Below, one piece after another: positions 47,283 to 56,840 of a DNA stretch of 64,000 bases. The stretch covers positions 405,520 through 469,519 of the forward strand of contig NZ_LKBT01000023.1 of NCBI RefSeq assembly GCF_002699985.1, given 5' to 3'. The notes beneath the pieces were generated by a model. The model made no database searches and had not been told where the DNA came from. It saw only the letters and a program-made list of their open reading frames with translations. The DNA is from Pseudomonas sp. ICMP 561. Lineage in GTDB: Bacteria; Pseudomonadota; Gammaproteobacteria; Pseudomonadales; Pseudomonadaceae. Position 1 is the first letter of the stretch; each line of letters opens with the position of its first letter. Position numbers and translations under genes: made by a program.

Positions 47283-47522
47283 TTACTTGGCTTCGTGGAG
47301 CAGCGCGTTCAACTCGTCAACTACTGGTGCCCAATCGTCATCCAGCAACAATGTCTCTTTAAGATACTTGCCTTGCTGCGGCGTCCAGAACTCTGCCTCG
47401 GATACCTTGACGTCACCAGGCAGCGGACCATGCTCATCAACAAACGCATCGATGCTCTCCTGGTCTGAATTCAGGCCCAGTTGTTCAAACAAGGTGGCCA
47501 GGGTCGGTGTTTCCAAATCCAT
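47283..47522 (-). CDS. DUF2789 domain protein
   Basis: A 79-residue protein with the family pattern: LFEQLGLNSDQESIDAFVDE, then a hydrophilic turn, EFWTPQQGKYLKETL and the acidic end WAPVVDELNALLHEAK. Function unknown; members are small cytoplasmic helical proteins of proteobacteria. GAGGAG precedes the ATG at 47522. Follows the 76-residue gene upstream by about 100 bp on the same strand. Confidence 0.85.
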   Translation of the reverse strand: MDLETPTLATLFEQLGLNSDQESIDAFVDEHGPLPGDVKVSEAEFWTPQQGKYLKETLLLDDDWAPVVDELNALLHEAK

Positions 47523-47624
47523 ATCATCTCCTCGGCGGGCTTGACCCGATCTGTCGGTTGCACGCTTGAAGCTGCGTAAAGCATCTGAGCGTATCCATGA
47601 CCCAAGAGTTCGACGCAAATAGCG

Positions 47625-47855
47625 TCAGGTGTTCAATGCGCCGGCATCAACGGCATCTTTCAGTTCCCTGGCTGACTCCTGGGCCGCTTTGGCGGCCAGG
47701 TCTGCGGTTTTGAACCAGCGGTCTTTTTCTACCTGATGACAGGAAATGGTATTTACAGATTGCTTGGCGCGCATGACGATGACGGCCTGAAACTCACCCT
47801 CTACTTCTCTGGATTCACCCCAGATAAAAAACTCGCCGATATCAAATTCAGTCAC
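47625..47855 (-). CDS. Small conserved-looking hypothetical protein
   Basis: A 76-residue soluble protein (MTEFDIGEFFIWGESREV start) with a beta-rich first half and an alpha-helical, alanine-rich second half (ADLAAKAAQESARELKDAV). The GTG start at 47855 is preceded by AGGGGAAG at good spacing, which supports translation. I do not recognise a family. Confidence 0.65.
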   Translation of the reverse strand: MTEFDIGEFFIWGESREVEGEFQAVIVMRAKQSVNTISCHQVEKDRWFKTADLAAKAAQESARELKDAVDAGALNT

Positions 47856-48341
47856 TGCTTATCTTCCCCTGGATGACGAGTTGCTTTCGACCTGAGCTTG
47901 CGTGCGCAGGACAGCATTCTTGATGCAGGCGAGTATGGCAGTTGTTGACCGTCGCTGGCCGCCTTTAGTCGCAGCAATTAGAAATGCTCTGTCGTCTCGC
48001 ATGAAGATTGGAGTAGGAATGTGCCCTGAAGGGCGAGGCATAATGCTCTTCTTGTTGTCTGAATGGACTACATCTGTCGATATGCACAAAACGGATATAG
48101 GCGGCAGGCATCTCCAACCGGTAGAATCCACCGAATGCCAGCGCTCATCGCGCTTTCGGTATCGTCGACGTTCTCTGCACAAGCACCCCTGGCCTGGGTT
48201 GGCGGTGCCATGTGGCTGCAATTGCTGCAAGAGCACGCAAGGGAACTGCCCGTCTGATGCGCTACAACAAGGTAGCGATAGCTTTTTCTGACCGTCCGGT
48301 TGTCTCCGGACGGGATCATTTTCAAGTTGGGGGTTTTAACT
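47856..48341. other. Unresolved gap with overlapping weak open frames
   Basis: Open frames overlap on both strands (47859-48236 minus, 47902-48291 plus, 48063-48257 plus) but none has a good ribosome binding site and recognisable protein features. A hairpin CCGTCCGG-TTGTCT-CCGGACGG lies at 48292-48313, just before the next gene. A degraded gene is possible. Confidence 0.4.
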
Positions 48342-48809
48342 TTGGCAGTAAGTAATCTGGAGACACACGCGCTGTTCGTGCTTGGTGATCTGCGGGCGAA
48401 GTTGGTAAAACAGTTCCAGTCCCGTTTTGTTTATGTCTGCGAGCAGTCTGCTGAAGGCATTTACATCGCTGAAATCGATACTGAAACAGCGCTGGTTGTC
48501 GACGACAAGCCGCGGCTTGAGCTGAAGGTCGGCGATCATTTTCGCGCAGCCGTATTGCCCAGCCGAGAAGGCGGAAAATTCGAAATCAAGTTTCGTGAAA
48601 TCAAACTGACCGTCTATGGCCTTGGCGAATATGCCTATGTCGATATTCCTGAAGGGCACGGTATCGTGTTCAAGGAAGGTCAGAGCATCATGATGGTCTT
48701 TGCAGCCCACGAGCAATTGCAGGGCGGATTGACCAAGACCCTGAAGACTGCGACCACCAAAGCTGCAAAGTGGCGCAAGGGCGAGCTGACCTTCAAGGCC
48801 AGCGAGTAA
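48342..48809 (+). CDS. Hypothetical protein of 155 residues
   Basis: Not recognised. The product (MAVSNLETHALFVLGDLRA start) is soluble, beta-rich in the middle (EGIYIAEIDTETALVVDD, GKFEIKFREIKLTVYGLG) and ends in a basic stretch (KTATTKAAKWRKGELTFK). I chose the TTG at 48342 because GGGGG lies eight bases upstream; an in-frame TTG at 48300 falls inside a stable hairpin. Coding bias matches neighbouring genes. It is convergent with the Mrp operon, whose last gene ends 18 bp away. Confidence 0.65.
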   Translation: MAVSNLETHALFVLGDLRAKLVKQFQSRFVYVCEQSAEGIYIAEIDTETALVVDDKPRLELKVGDHFRAAVLPSREGGKFEIKFREIKLTVYGLGEYAYVDIPEGHGIVFKEGQSIMMVFAAHEQLQGGLTKTLKTATTKAAKWRKGELTFKASE

Positions 48810-48826
48810 ACCCGGCAGGCAGCGAC

Positions 48827-49204
48827 TCAGCTGCCGCTGGAGTCACCTTGCTGACCACCACTGCTGACTTCCGGTGGCACATCGTCGCCCGCCATGCGCT
48901 TACGAAACAGCCCGGTGCGGGCGAGCAGCAGAGTGGTCACCGGGACGGTGATAGCAAGCAGCACCGGAATCAGCCACGCGTGGATCACCGGTTCTGACTT
49001 GAGCGCCGAGAAGTACACAATCGAGGCGAGCGCAACACACCAGGCACCCAGTGTCGAGGCCAGCGCAGGCGGATGCATGCGTTGAAAAAAGTCCTTCAGG
49101 CTCAGCAAGCCCAGTGCGCCGGTCAGGGCGAACAGACTGCTGGCGATCAGCAGTATGGCGGTGAGGATTTCGACCCAGAAGGGCAGCACCACTGTCGAGT
49201 TCAT
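48827..49204 (-). CDS. mnhG: Mrp-type Na+/H+ antiporter subunit G
   Basis: A 125-residue subunit with three membrane segments and the family signature ALGLLSLKDFFQRMHPPALAS. Last gene of the operon; its ATG overlaps the mnhF stop by 4 bp. The C-terminal tail of about 25 residues is hydrophilic (DVPPEVSSGGQQGD). Confidence 0.93.
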   Translation of the reverse strand: MNSTVVLPFWVEILTAILLIASSLFALTGALGLLSLKDFFQRMHPPALASTLGAWCVALASIVYFSALKSEPVIHAWLIPVLLAITVPVTTLLLARTGLFRKRMAGDDVPPEVSSGGQQGDSSGS

Positions 49205-49479
49205 TCGATCACTTCTCCACGCAGCAGGAATTTGGCCAGGGCAAAAGAGCCGACAAAGCCAAACAGTGCAATCAACAAAGCCGCCTCGAAATAGGTATCA
49301 CTGGCATAACGAATGCCCAGTACCAGCATCATCAGCATGGCGATGATGTAGAGGTAATCCAGAGCCAGTACCCGATCCTGAGCCGAGGGGCCCTTGAACA
49401 GGCGAATCAGGGTGAAGACCATGGCCAGAGCGAAGATGAACAAGCTGGCCAGAATGGCATTGCCGAGCAAGGCACTCAT
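49201..49479 (-). CDS. mnhF: Mrp-type antiporter subunit F
   Basis: A 92-residue, three-helix subunit with the typical GPSAQDRVLALD loop. Overlaps mnhE and mnhG by 4 bp each, indicating coupled translation. Confidence 0.93.
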   Translation of the reverse strand: MSALLGNAILASLFIFALAMVFTLIRLFKGPSAQDRVLALDYLYIIAMLMMLVLGIRYASDTYFEAALLIALFGFVGSFALAKFLLRGEVIE

Positions 49480-49964
49480 TGGAAAATCTCCATCAGCGGG
49501 CGCTCATAGGTAGTTTTGAAATGCTCGATAAACTGCGCCTCATCTTCCAGATCGAAAACATGCATGAGCAGTACGCTGCGGTCCAGCGCAAGTTCTGACC
49601 AGACGGTCCCTGGAACCACCGTGGTGATAATGGCCAGGGCTGCCAGACCATTGGCGTTGTGCAGGTCCAGCGGGACTTTTACAAAGGCCGAGCGCGGTGG
49701 GCGTCGCTTTACATTCCAGACTCTCCAGCCCACCTCCAGATTCGAGCCAATGACATCGCGACCCACCAGAAAGAACAGTTTGAAGATCACGCCCGGTCGT
49801 TTGATGCTCACAGGCAACGGGCGAAGTGGAGACATCAGCAGAGGGGCGAGGAAACCCAGCACGGCTGCCAGAATCAGATTGCCGGGACTGATCGAGAGAT
49901 TCAGTACCAGCCACAGCACCGCCAGTGCAAGGGAGAACCACGGAGCAGGGAAATAACGCTTCAT
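49476..49964 (-). CDS. mnhE: Mrp-type antiporter subunit E
   Basis: A 162-residue subunit: two N-terminal membrane segments and a cytoplasmic domain with ALAIITTVVPGTVWSEL, the PGT motif of the family, and the MHVFDLEDE tail. Overlaps neighbours by 4 bp. Confidence 0.93.
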   Translation of the reverse strand: MKRYFPAPWFSLALAVLWLVLNLSISPGNLILAAVLGFLAPLLMSPLRPLPVSIKRPGVIFKLFFLVGRDVIGSNLEVGWRVWNVKRRPPRSAFVKVPLDLHNANGLAALAIITTVVPGTVWSELALDRSVLLMHVFDLEDEAQFIEHFKTTYERPLMEIFQ

Positions 49965-51646
49965 GGTTGCACCGCCGAGACTGCAGTGTCACTGACCGGC
50001 CCGGGCAACGGCCGGGTGGCCATTACCGACTGAATGTACTGTTTGGGTTCGTGCAGCGCGGCGGCCGTGTCGCGGGTATAACGCAGCAGTGGTTCGGCCT
50101 GGAATGTCAGGGTGATACACAAGCCCAGCAGGATCACGATGGGCACGCACTCATAGTGCCGCAGCAGCGGCGAAGGGCGTTCCTGTGGTGTCCAGAAGCG
50201 CTGGATGCCGATCCTGGAGAAGGCCATCAGCGAAGCAAGGCCGGAGAAAATCAGCAAACCCACCAGCAACCAGCCCTGGCTCGAAATCGTTTCGTCCTGG
50301 GCCACATCCAGTCCAAGCGGGTTAAGCAGCGCGCTGAGCAACGTCAATTTGCCGATAAATCCGGAAAGCGGCGGCATGCCGATGATCAGCAAGGCGCAGG
50401 CAATGAAGCTCAAGCCAATAAATGCCACGGTCATCGGGATTACCTGACCGACCACGGCTTTCTGCTGGTCATCAAGGTTGGTGCCTGGCGGTGGATTCAA
50501 TGATTCCACGGTCCGCGGTAACTGGTCGGCATCGTCTTCCAGTGGCAACTCATTGGCTGAGCGCGAGCGTTCGATGAGTTCAGCGATAAGAAACATGGCG
50601 CTGAGTGCCAGGGTCGAGCTGACCATGTAAAACAGCGCGCCTGCTGTGAGGCTTGGCTGGGCGAAACCGATGGCGGACAAGAGAATGCCGGCCGAGACGA
50701 GAATGCTCAGCGCTGCCATACGCTCCAGGCGTTGTGCCGCGATGATTGCCACTGCTGCGGTAAGAATTGTTGCCATACCGCCATAGATCAGCCAGTCGCC
50801 GCCAAAGAACGCAGAAGGGCCAGCCTGCACTGAAAACAGCAAGGTCCAGAGCCGCAGCAAGGTGTAAATGCCGACCTTGGTCATGATCGCGAAAATAGCT
50901 GCCACGGGCGCACTGGCGGCGGAGTAGGCGGGCACCAGCCAGAAGTTCAGCGGCCACATGCCAGCCTTGGTCAGGAATGCCACCGCAAGAATCGCGGCGC
51001 CGGCGTGCAGCAGGCCCAGATCGGCCTCCGGTACCTGCGGAATCTTGATGGCCAGGTCAGCCATGTTCAGTGTGCCGGTCACGCCATAGATTAGGGCGGC
51101 GCCAATCAGGAACAGCGAGGACGCCAGCAGGTTGATCGCAATGTAATGCAAGCCTGCGGAGACGCGGGCACGGCCCGAGCCGTGCAGCATCAGGCCGTAG
51201 GAGGCCGCGAGCATGACTTCAAAAAACACGAACAGGTTGAACAGATCGGCGGTGAGGAATGCCCCATACAGGCCCATCAGTTGAATCTGGAACAAGGCGT
51301 GGAAGCTGGAACCGGCGCGGTCCCAGCGAGCCAGGGCGAAGAGCAGGGCGCACACACCGACGATGCCAGTCAGCACCAGCATCATTGCCGACAGGTGATC
51401 CACCACCAGCACAATGCCAAACGGGACTTCCCAGTTGCCGGGCAAGTACACGCCGATTGAGCCCGTGGTGCCGGTTTTCTGTACCCACATGAACAAGGTG
51501 ACGGAAATAGCCAGGCCGAGGATGCTCGAAAGCAGATTGATCCGCGCTTTGAGCGGGCGGTGTTTCTCACCGAGCCAGAGCATGATCGCAGCCGTCAACA
51601 ACGGCAGCAGAATCGGTGCCACGATCAGTTGATTCATCAACGTCAT
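49961..51646 (-). CDS. mnhD: Mrp-type antiporter subunit D (complex-I NuoN/M-like)
   Basis: A 561-residue polytopic protein of the proton-translocating antiporter family related to complex I. Conserved helix residues include FFEVMLAASYGLMLHG (Glu of helix 5) and LNFWLVPAYSAASAPVAA with the broken helix 7 region and Lys in LTKAGMWP. A longer hydrophilic insert (ERSRSANELPLEDDADQ region) lies between helices 10 and 11. Coupled to mnhC and mnhE by 4-bp overlaps. Confidence 0.94.
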   Translation of the reverse strand: MTLMNQLIVAPILLPLLTAAIMLWLGEKHRPLKARINLLSSILGLAISVTLFMWVQKTGTTGSIGVYLPGNWEVPFGIVLVVDHLSAMMLVLTGIVGVCALLFALARWDRAGSSFHALFQIQLMGLYGAFLTADLFNLFVFFEVMLAASYGLMLHGSGRARVSAGLHYIAINLLASSLFLIGAALIYGVTGTLNMADLAIKIPQVPEADLGLLHAGAAILAVAFLTKAGMWPLNFWLVPAYSAASAPVAAIFAIMTKVGIYTLLRLWTLLFSVQAGPSAFFGGDWLIYGGMATILTAAVAIIAAQRLERMAALSILVSAGILLSAIGFAQPSLTAGALFYMVSSTLALSAMFLIAELIERSRSANELPLEDDADQLPRTVESLNPPPGTNLDDQQKAVVGQVIPMTVAFIGLSFIACALLIIGMPPLSGFIGKLTLLSALLNPLGLDVAQDETISSQGWLLVGLLIFSGLASLMAFSRIGIQRFWTPQERPSPLLRHYECVPIVILLGLCITLTFQAEPLLRYTRDTAAALHEPKQYIQSVMATRPLPGPVSDTAVSAVQP

Positions 51647-51987
51647 TCTTTGGGCTCCCGGCCGTCAACGTGGTCGGTACCGGTCAACCCTCTGGATGCC
51701 AGCAGCAGCACCAGAAACAGCGCGGTCATGGCAAAGCTGATTACGATGGCGGTCAGCACCAGTGCCTGGGGCAGCGGGTCGGTGTAATTCAGCAGGTCCT
51801 GAGGAACGCCGTCCTTGATGATCGGCTCCCGGCCGATGAACAGGCTGCCCATGCTGAAGATGAACAGGTTGACGCCGTAGGACAGCAGGCAAAGGCCCAT
51901 GACCACCTGGAAGGTCCGCGGACGCAGGATCAACCAGACGCCCGAGGCCGCCAGTACGCCGATGGCAATCGCGATAACTTCTTCCAT
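51643..51987 (-). CDS. mnhC: Mrp-type antiporter subunit C (NuoK-like)
   Basis: A 114-residue, three-helix subunit like NuoK, with the LLSYGVNLFIFSMG helix and ADPLPQALVLTAIVI (here YTDPLPQALVLTAIVI) motif. The ATG overlaps the mnhAB stop (TGATG) and has AGGAGG just before it. Confidence 0.94.
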   Translation of the reverse strand: MEEVIAIAIGVLAASGVWLILRPRTFQVVMGLCLLSYGVNLFIFSMGSLFIGREPIIKDGVPQDLLNYTDPLPQALVLTAIVISFAMTALFLVLLLASRGLTGTDHVDGREPKE

Positions 51988-54932
51988 CAGGAGGCTCCTT
52001 GTTGTGCGGCGACAATGTCGGCGATTGGGTTCGGCACCGGTTTGGGCAGCGAAGTAGGTCGGTGGCTACGCACCGACTGGTGCGCCAGTGCCGTGAGAAT
52101 CAGCAGTGTCGATCCCACGACAACCGCGTAGACCCCTACATCAAAAAACAACGCGCTCGCGACATGGATATCGCCCAGCAACGGCAGGTCCAGATGCGCG
52201 GTGTGGGTGGTCATGAACGGATAACCCAGGAACATCGAGCCCAGACCGGTGCCAATCGCGAACAACAAGCCGGTGCCCATCCAGCGCAGTGGCCGCAGGC
52301 TCATCTGAGCCTCCACCCACTGCGTACCCGCGACCATGTATTGCAGAATAAAGGCCACGGACATCACCAGACCGGCGACAAAACCGCCCCCCGGCTGGTT
52401 GTGCCCACGCATGAACAGGTACATCGAAATCACCACAGCAATCGGCAGCAGCAGGCGCACCAGTACTGCCGGAACCATCATGAAGCCCAGCGCGGTATCA
52501 CTGGCGCTGCGCGGATTGACCAGGTCAGTTACCACATCCGGAGCCAGCAAACGCTGCTGGGCGGGTAACGGAATACTTTCCTTGGGCGGACGGAAGCGGC
52601 GCAGCAGGGCAAACACAGTCAAGGCCACAGCCGCCAGCACGGTGATTTCGCCGAAGGTATCGAAACCCCGGAAATCCACCAGCATCACGTTCACCACGTT
52701 ACTGCCACCGCCTTCGGGAATGGCGCGGCTGAGATAGAACGAGGAAATGGTGTTGGGCGTCGCACGCGTCAGCATCGCGTAGGACAGCAGCGCCATGCCA
52801 CCGCCGACCAGTGCCGACAGAATGAAGTCGCGAACCCGACGATTTCGTGCACGGACCCGGCTGCTGAGCGAAGGCGCCACGTTCTCGTTACGTCGTGGCA
52901 GCCAACGCAGCCCCAGCAGGATCAAGACTGAGGTGACTACTTCCACCACCAGTTGTGTAAGGGCCAGATCGGGTGCGGAGAACCAGACGAATGTGACGCA
53001 GGTCATCAGCCCGCAAACACTGACCATCACTACGGCCGCCAGGCGGTGGTACTTGCCTTGCCAGGCCGCGCCCAGTGCACAGGCGATTGCGATCAGCCAC
53101 AACGTGACGAAGACGCCCGAACCCGGAATCTTCGGCCGGTCGCCCCACGTCAGGCCACTGAAATACATCGGGATAAAACCGCCAATCAGTGCTGCCAACA
53201 CCACCAGAAATAACTGAGGTTGCAGGCGACGGGTACTGATGAGACTTTCGAAACGCCGTGCCCAGCGGGTCATGATCACCAGCGAACGCTCGAAGAAGCG
53301 CTTGCCGTTCATGCGCTGCACCAGCGGCGGGCCAGTGAAGCGGTTCTGTTTGAACGAGTTGCGCAGCAATAGATAGAGCAGCACGCCGCCAGCCATGGCA
53401 ATCAGGCTCATGATCATGGGGGCGTTCCAGCCATGCCAGATGGCCAGGCTGTACTCAGGTAGCGTTCCGCCCACCACAGGTTGCGCGGCAGCCGCGAGCA
53501 GCGGTGCCACGGATTGCGAAGGGAAGATCCCGACGATCACACAGGCGATCACCAGAAACTCCACTGGCGCACGCATCCAGCGCGGAGGCTCATGAGGTGT
53601 GTGGGGCAGATTGGTCGCTTTCGGACCGAAGAAGACATCGACGGTGAAGCGCAATGAATAAGCAACACTGAACGCCCCGGCGATGGTGGCGATCACCGGC
53701 AAAGCCATCTCTACCCAGGCCGAGGAGCTGACGAATACTGTTTCAGCGAAAAACATTTCCTTGGACAGGAAACCGTTCAACAGGGGTACGCCCGCCATCG
53801 ACGCGCTGGCGACCATGGCCAGCGTCGCGGTATAGGGAATCAGGGTGACAAGTCCACTCAGTTTGCGGATGTCCCGCGTGCCGCTTTCGTGGTCGATAAT
53901 CCCTGCGGCCATGAACAGCGAGGCTTTGAAGGTCGCGTGGTTGAGAATGTGGAAGACTGCCGCGACCGCTGCCAGTGGGCTGTTCAAGCCCAGCAGCAGG
54001 GTAATCAACCCCAGGTGGCTAATGGTCGAATAGGCCAGCAGGCCCTTGAGGTCATTCTGGAAAATCGCTGCGTAGGCACCGATGATCAGGGTGCAGGCAC
54101 CTGCACCGCTGACGATCCAGAACCATTGCTCGCTGCCGGAAAGGGCAGGCCAGAAACGCGCCAGTAGAAACACGCCTGCCTTGACCATGGTCGCCGAGTG
54201 CAGATACGCCGACACCGGCGTCGGGGCCGCCATCGCGTGGGGTAGCCAGAAGTGGAACGGGAACTGCGCACTTTTGCTTAATGCGCCTATCAGGATCAGG
54301 GTCAGCAAGACCGGGTACAGGGCGTGGGCGCGGATCGCTTCGCCTGAGGCCAGCACGCGGTCCAGATCATAGCTGCCCACGACATGACCGAGCAGCATGA
54401 CGCCTACCAACAGCGCGAGACCGCCTGCACCGGTGACCATCAATGCCATATAAGCACCGCGTCGAGCGTCTGCCCGATGGTGCCAGTAGCCAATCAGCAG
54501 GAATGAGAAAAGACTGGTCAGCTCCCAGAAGAACACGATCTGAATCAGATTGCCGGAAATCACCAGACCCAGCATGGCGCCCATGAACGCCAGGAAGAAC
54601 GCAAAAAACCGCGGCACCGGATCATCCGGAGACATGTAGTAGCGGGCGTATAACGAAACCAGCGTGCCGATGCCCAGCACCAGCATCGAGAACATCCAGG
54701 CGAAGCCGTCCATGCGTAGGACGAAATTCAACCCCAGACTGGGTAGCCAGAAATATTCTTCGCGGATCACACCGCCGTCGACGATTTGCGGGTACCACAA
54801 GGCAACCTGAATCGCGCCGGTAACGGCCACAAGGCCGGCGAGAATGGATTCAGCGTTACGCGCGTTGTGCGGCAAAAATGCCGCCAGACAGCTGCCGATG
54901 AAAGGCAGAAGCAGTAGAACTATCAGAGACAT
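51987..54932 (-). CDS. Mrp-type antiporter fused subunits A and B
   Basis: A 981-residue membrane protein. Residues 1 to about 760 are the NuoL-like A subunit (FFWELTSLFSFLLIGYWHH with the helix-5 Glu; SKSAQFPFHFWLPHAMAAPTPVSAYLHSATMVKAG, quoted by its ends, near 225-258). The last ~200 residues are MnhB (GGGFVAGLVMSVAFILQYM). Fusion of A and B is the mark of group 2 Mrp operons (Pha/Sha of rhizobia and pseudomonads). The complex exchanges Na+ or K+ for H+ and supports salt and alkaline tolerance. First gene of the AB-C-D-E-F-G operon. Confidence 0.95.
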   Translation of the reverse strand: MSLIVLLLLPFIGSCLAAFLPHNARNAESILAGLVAVTGAIQVALWYPQIVDGGVIREEYFWLPSLGLNFVLRMDGFAWMFSMLVLGIGTLVSLYARYYMSPDDPVPRFFAFFLAFMGAMLGLVISGNLIQIVFFWELTSLFSFLLIGYWHHRADARRGAYMALMVTGAGGLALLVGVMLLGHVVGSYDLDRVLASGEAIRAHALYPVLLTLILIGALSKSAQFPFHFWLPHAMAAPTPVSAYLHSATMVKAGVFLLARFWPALSGSEQWFWIVSGAGACTLIIGAYAAIFQNDLKGLLAYSTISHLGLITLLLGLNSPLAAVAAVFHILNHATFKASLFMAAGIIDHESGTRDIRKLSGLVTLIPYTATLAMVASASMAGVPLLNGFLSKEMFFAETVFVSSSAWVEMALPVIATIAGAFSVAYSLRFTVDVFFGPKATNLPHTPHEPPRWMRAPVEFLVIACVIVGIFPSQSVAPLLAAAAQPVVGGTLPEYSLAIWHGWNAPMIMSLIAMAGGVLLYLLLRNSFKQNRFTGPPLVQRMNGKRFFERSLVIMTRWARRFESLISTRRLQPQLFLVVLAALIGGFIPMYFSGLTWGDRPKIPGSGVFVTLWLIAIACALGAAWQGKYHRLAAVVMVSVCGLMTCVTFVWFSAPDLALTQLVVEVVTSVLILLGLRWLPRRNENVAPSLSSRVRARNRRVRDFILSALVGGGMALLSYAMLTRATPNTISSFYLSRAIPEGGGSNVVNVMLVDFRGFDTFGEITVLAAVALTVFALLRRFRPPKESIPLPAQQRLLAPDVVTDLVNPRSASDTALGFMMVPAVLVRLLLPIAVVISMYLFMRGHNQPGGGFVAGLVMSVAFILQYMVAGTQWVEAQMSLRPLRWMGTGLLFAIGTGLGSMFLGYPFMTTHTAHLDLPLLGDIHVASALFFDVGVYAVVVGSTLLILTALAHQSVRSHRPTSLPKPVPNPIADIVAAQQGAS

Positions 54933-55071
54933 AGGCTTCTAATCTGCAGGGAAATGTCAAGGATCATACGTGCTGGACTGTGTAACACCAAACGCCAAGG
55001 TGTCGCAGAATCCTACAGACCTTGTAGGCAGAAGCTGAGTTCTGTTTATTTATAGTCGGATTTTTCGCGTG

Positions 55072-56007
55072 TTAATTCGTTTCTTTAAACACCGGGTCAG
55101 TTCCGGTCTGTTCTTCAGTGGATGCCGTGGTCGATGCAGTGCGGCGTTTCATTTCACTGACGATCACCGCCGCGACGATGAGCGCTGCGCCAATTAACGC
55201 GACGCCGGGTAGGCGCTCACCGGCAAGGCGACCAAAGATTCCGGCCCACACCGGCTCACCGGCATAGATTACAGTGGCGCGGGTTGGGGGAACGGTCTTC
55301 TGTGCCCAGTTCATGGCCACTTGAATCACTGCGCTCATGGCCCCGAGCCCCACCGCGCTGATAACCAGCATCCAGGAAAAATCCGGCAAGGCCTCGCCCG
55401 TCGGTACGATCATCAGGAATGACAGCAATGAAGCGGTAGCCAGTTGCACTACGGTGACCCGGCGCACGTCGACCTTGCCACCGTAAGCACTGATCATGAT
55501 GATCTCGGCGGCCACTGCAATCGCGCAGATGATCGTCGCTATTTCCCCCGCGCTGAATTGCAGACTTGCTCCGGATGGCCCCGACAGCAAGATCAGCCCG
55601 GTAAAGGCCAGACAGATCCCCACGCTGGGCATCAACCCCGGCCGACGTCCCAGTACCAGCCATTGCAGCAGCGGTACGAACGGGACATAAAGCGCCGTAA
55701 TAAAAGCTGACTGGCTGCTGGGAATAGTTTGCAAACCGATGGTCTGTAATCCGTAGCCAAGCATGATGGCCGCACCGATCGCGACCCCGGCTTTTATTTC
55801 AAGCAGGGTCATGCCGCGCAACACGCTTAACGAACACAGCGCGACGATGATTGCCGCCGCTGCAAAGCGCAGGCCTACGAAAAACATCGGGCCGCTGACG
55901 GTCATGGCGTGTTGTACGATCAGAAATGTGCCGCCCCACAGCAGGGTGATCAGGATCAGTACAACTTCAGCTTTGCTGATACGGGGCTTGATAGAGGTAG
56001 ACTTCAT
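55072..56007 (-). CDS. EamA/DMT family transporter
   Basis: A 311-residue protein with ten predicted helices forming two EamA repeats (ALLWGGTFLIVQHAM and, in the second half, YAGEPVWAGIFGRLAGERLPG). Members export or import amino acids, nucleobases or metabolites; the substrate is unknown. I use the ATG at 56007; an in-frame GTG nine bases upstream is possible. It diverges from an XRE-cupin regulator over a 94-bp gap with a palindrome at the promoter, so it is the likely target of that regulator. Confidence 0.85.
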   Translation of the reverse strand: MKSTSIKPRISKAEVVLILITLLWGGTFLIVQHAMTVSGPMFFVGLRFAAAAIIVALCSLSVLRGMTLLEIKAGVAIGAAIMLGYGLQTIGLQTIPSSQSAFITALYVPFVPLLQWLVLGRRPGLMPSVGICLAFTGLILLSGPSGASLQFSAGEIATIICAIAVAAEIIMISAYGGKVDVRRVTVVQLATASLLSFLMIVPTGEALPDFSWMLVISAVGLGAMSAVIQVAMNWAQKTVPPTRATVIYAGEPVWAGIFGRLAGERLPGVALIGAALIVAAVIVSEMKRRTASTTASTEEQTGTDPVFKETN

Positions 56008-56064
56008 GCTTCTCACTGGCGTTTACAGGCTTGCGTGATACATCGACCTGAGTTTTAAAGCTGG

Positions 56065-56076
56065 GCAGTATACTGC
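56065..56076. promoter_or_regulatory. Palindromic operator in the EamA/XRE divergent promoter
   Basis: GCAGTATACTGC is a perfect 12-bp palindrome and contains TATACT, a -10-like hexamer readable on both strands. Its place between the two start codons suggests it is the operator of the adjacent XRE-cupin protein. Confidence 0.55.
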
Positions 56077-56101
56077 GCAATGATTTCGAGAGAATAAAAT
56101 A

Positions 56102-56665
56102 TTGAGCAACGATAATTCGCAACGCGCCCCGGTTTTGCAGCACGTCAGTCAAAACGTGCGACGGTTGCGCAACGGGCAGGACATGAGCCAGACCGCGCTG
56201 GCGGAAAAATCCGGGGTCAGTCGGCGCATGCTGGTGGCCATTGAGGCGGGGGAGAAAAACGTCAGCCTTGCGACCCTTGATCGCGTCGCCGAAGCGCTGG
56301 ATGTAGCGTTCAGCGATCTGATTCAGGCTCCTGAGCATCGTGACCCCAGTCGCATCAACGAGGTGGCCTGGGCCGGATCGATACCGGGCAGCCGTGCAGT
56401 CCTTTTGGCCAAAGCCACAGCCAGACGTGAAGTCGAACTCTGGGAGTTCTGTCTGGAGCCGGGAGAAACGTATCAGTCCGAGGCCGATCCTGACGGCTGG
56501 AGTGATCAGGTTTATGTGGTCGAAGGGCACCTGACCGTCATTCTGGTGGAGCGCACACAGGCAGTCGGTCCGGGGGAGTTTTTCATGTTTGCCAGCAACC
56601 AGGCCCACAGTTATCGCAACGACGGGCAGGTCCGGGTGCGATTCGTCCGTAACGTCGTGCTGTGA
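56102..56665 (+). CDS. XRE-family regulator with C-terminal cupin
   Basis: A 187-residue two-domain regulator: HTH_3 at residues 15-70 (QTALAEKSGVSRRMLVAIEA as the helix-turn-helix) and a cupin barrel at about 105-185 (LEPGETYQSEADPDGWSDQV, then GPGEFFMFASNQAHSYRN). The cupin probably senses a small ligand. Translation starts at TTG (56102), preceded by GAGAG. Divergent partner of the EamA transporter. Confidence 0.88.
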   Translation: MSNDNSQRAPVLQHVSQNVRRLRNGQDMSQTALAEKSGVSRRMLVAIEAGEKNVSLATLDRVAEALDVAFSDLIQAPEHRDPSRINEVAWAGSIPGSRAVLLAKATARREVELWEFCLEPGETYQSEADPDGWSDQVYVVEGHLTVILVERTQAVGPGEFFMFASNQAHSYRNDGQVRVRFVRNVVL

Positions 56666-56840
56666 GCTGTTGCCTGATAAACAGGTAATCAACAGTTGTG
56701 TTGGCTCAGCATCTTATTCAATAACGTCGCGCCGCTGATCTGTCGTGAACAGCGGGATTGAGCCGCGGGCACGGGCTGTGCATTGAACGCACTGTTGATA
56801 TCGACCCCGGCTTGAGATTTTAGAAGAGCGAACCTGATCT

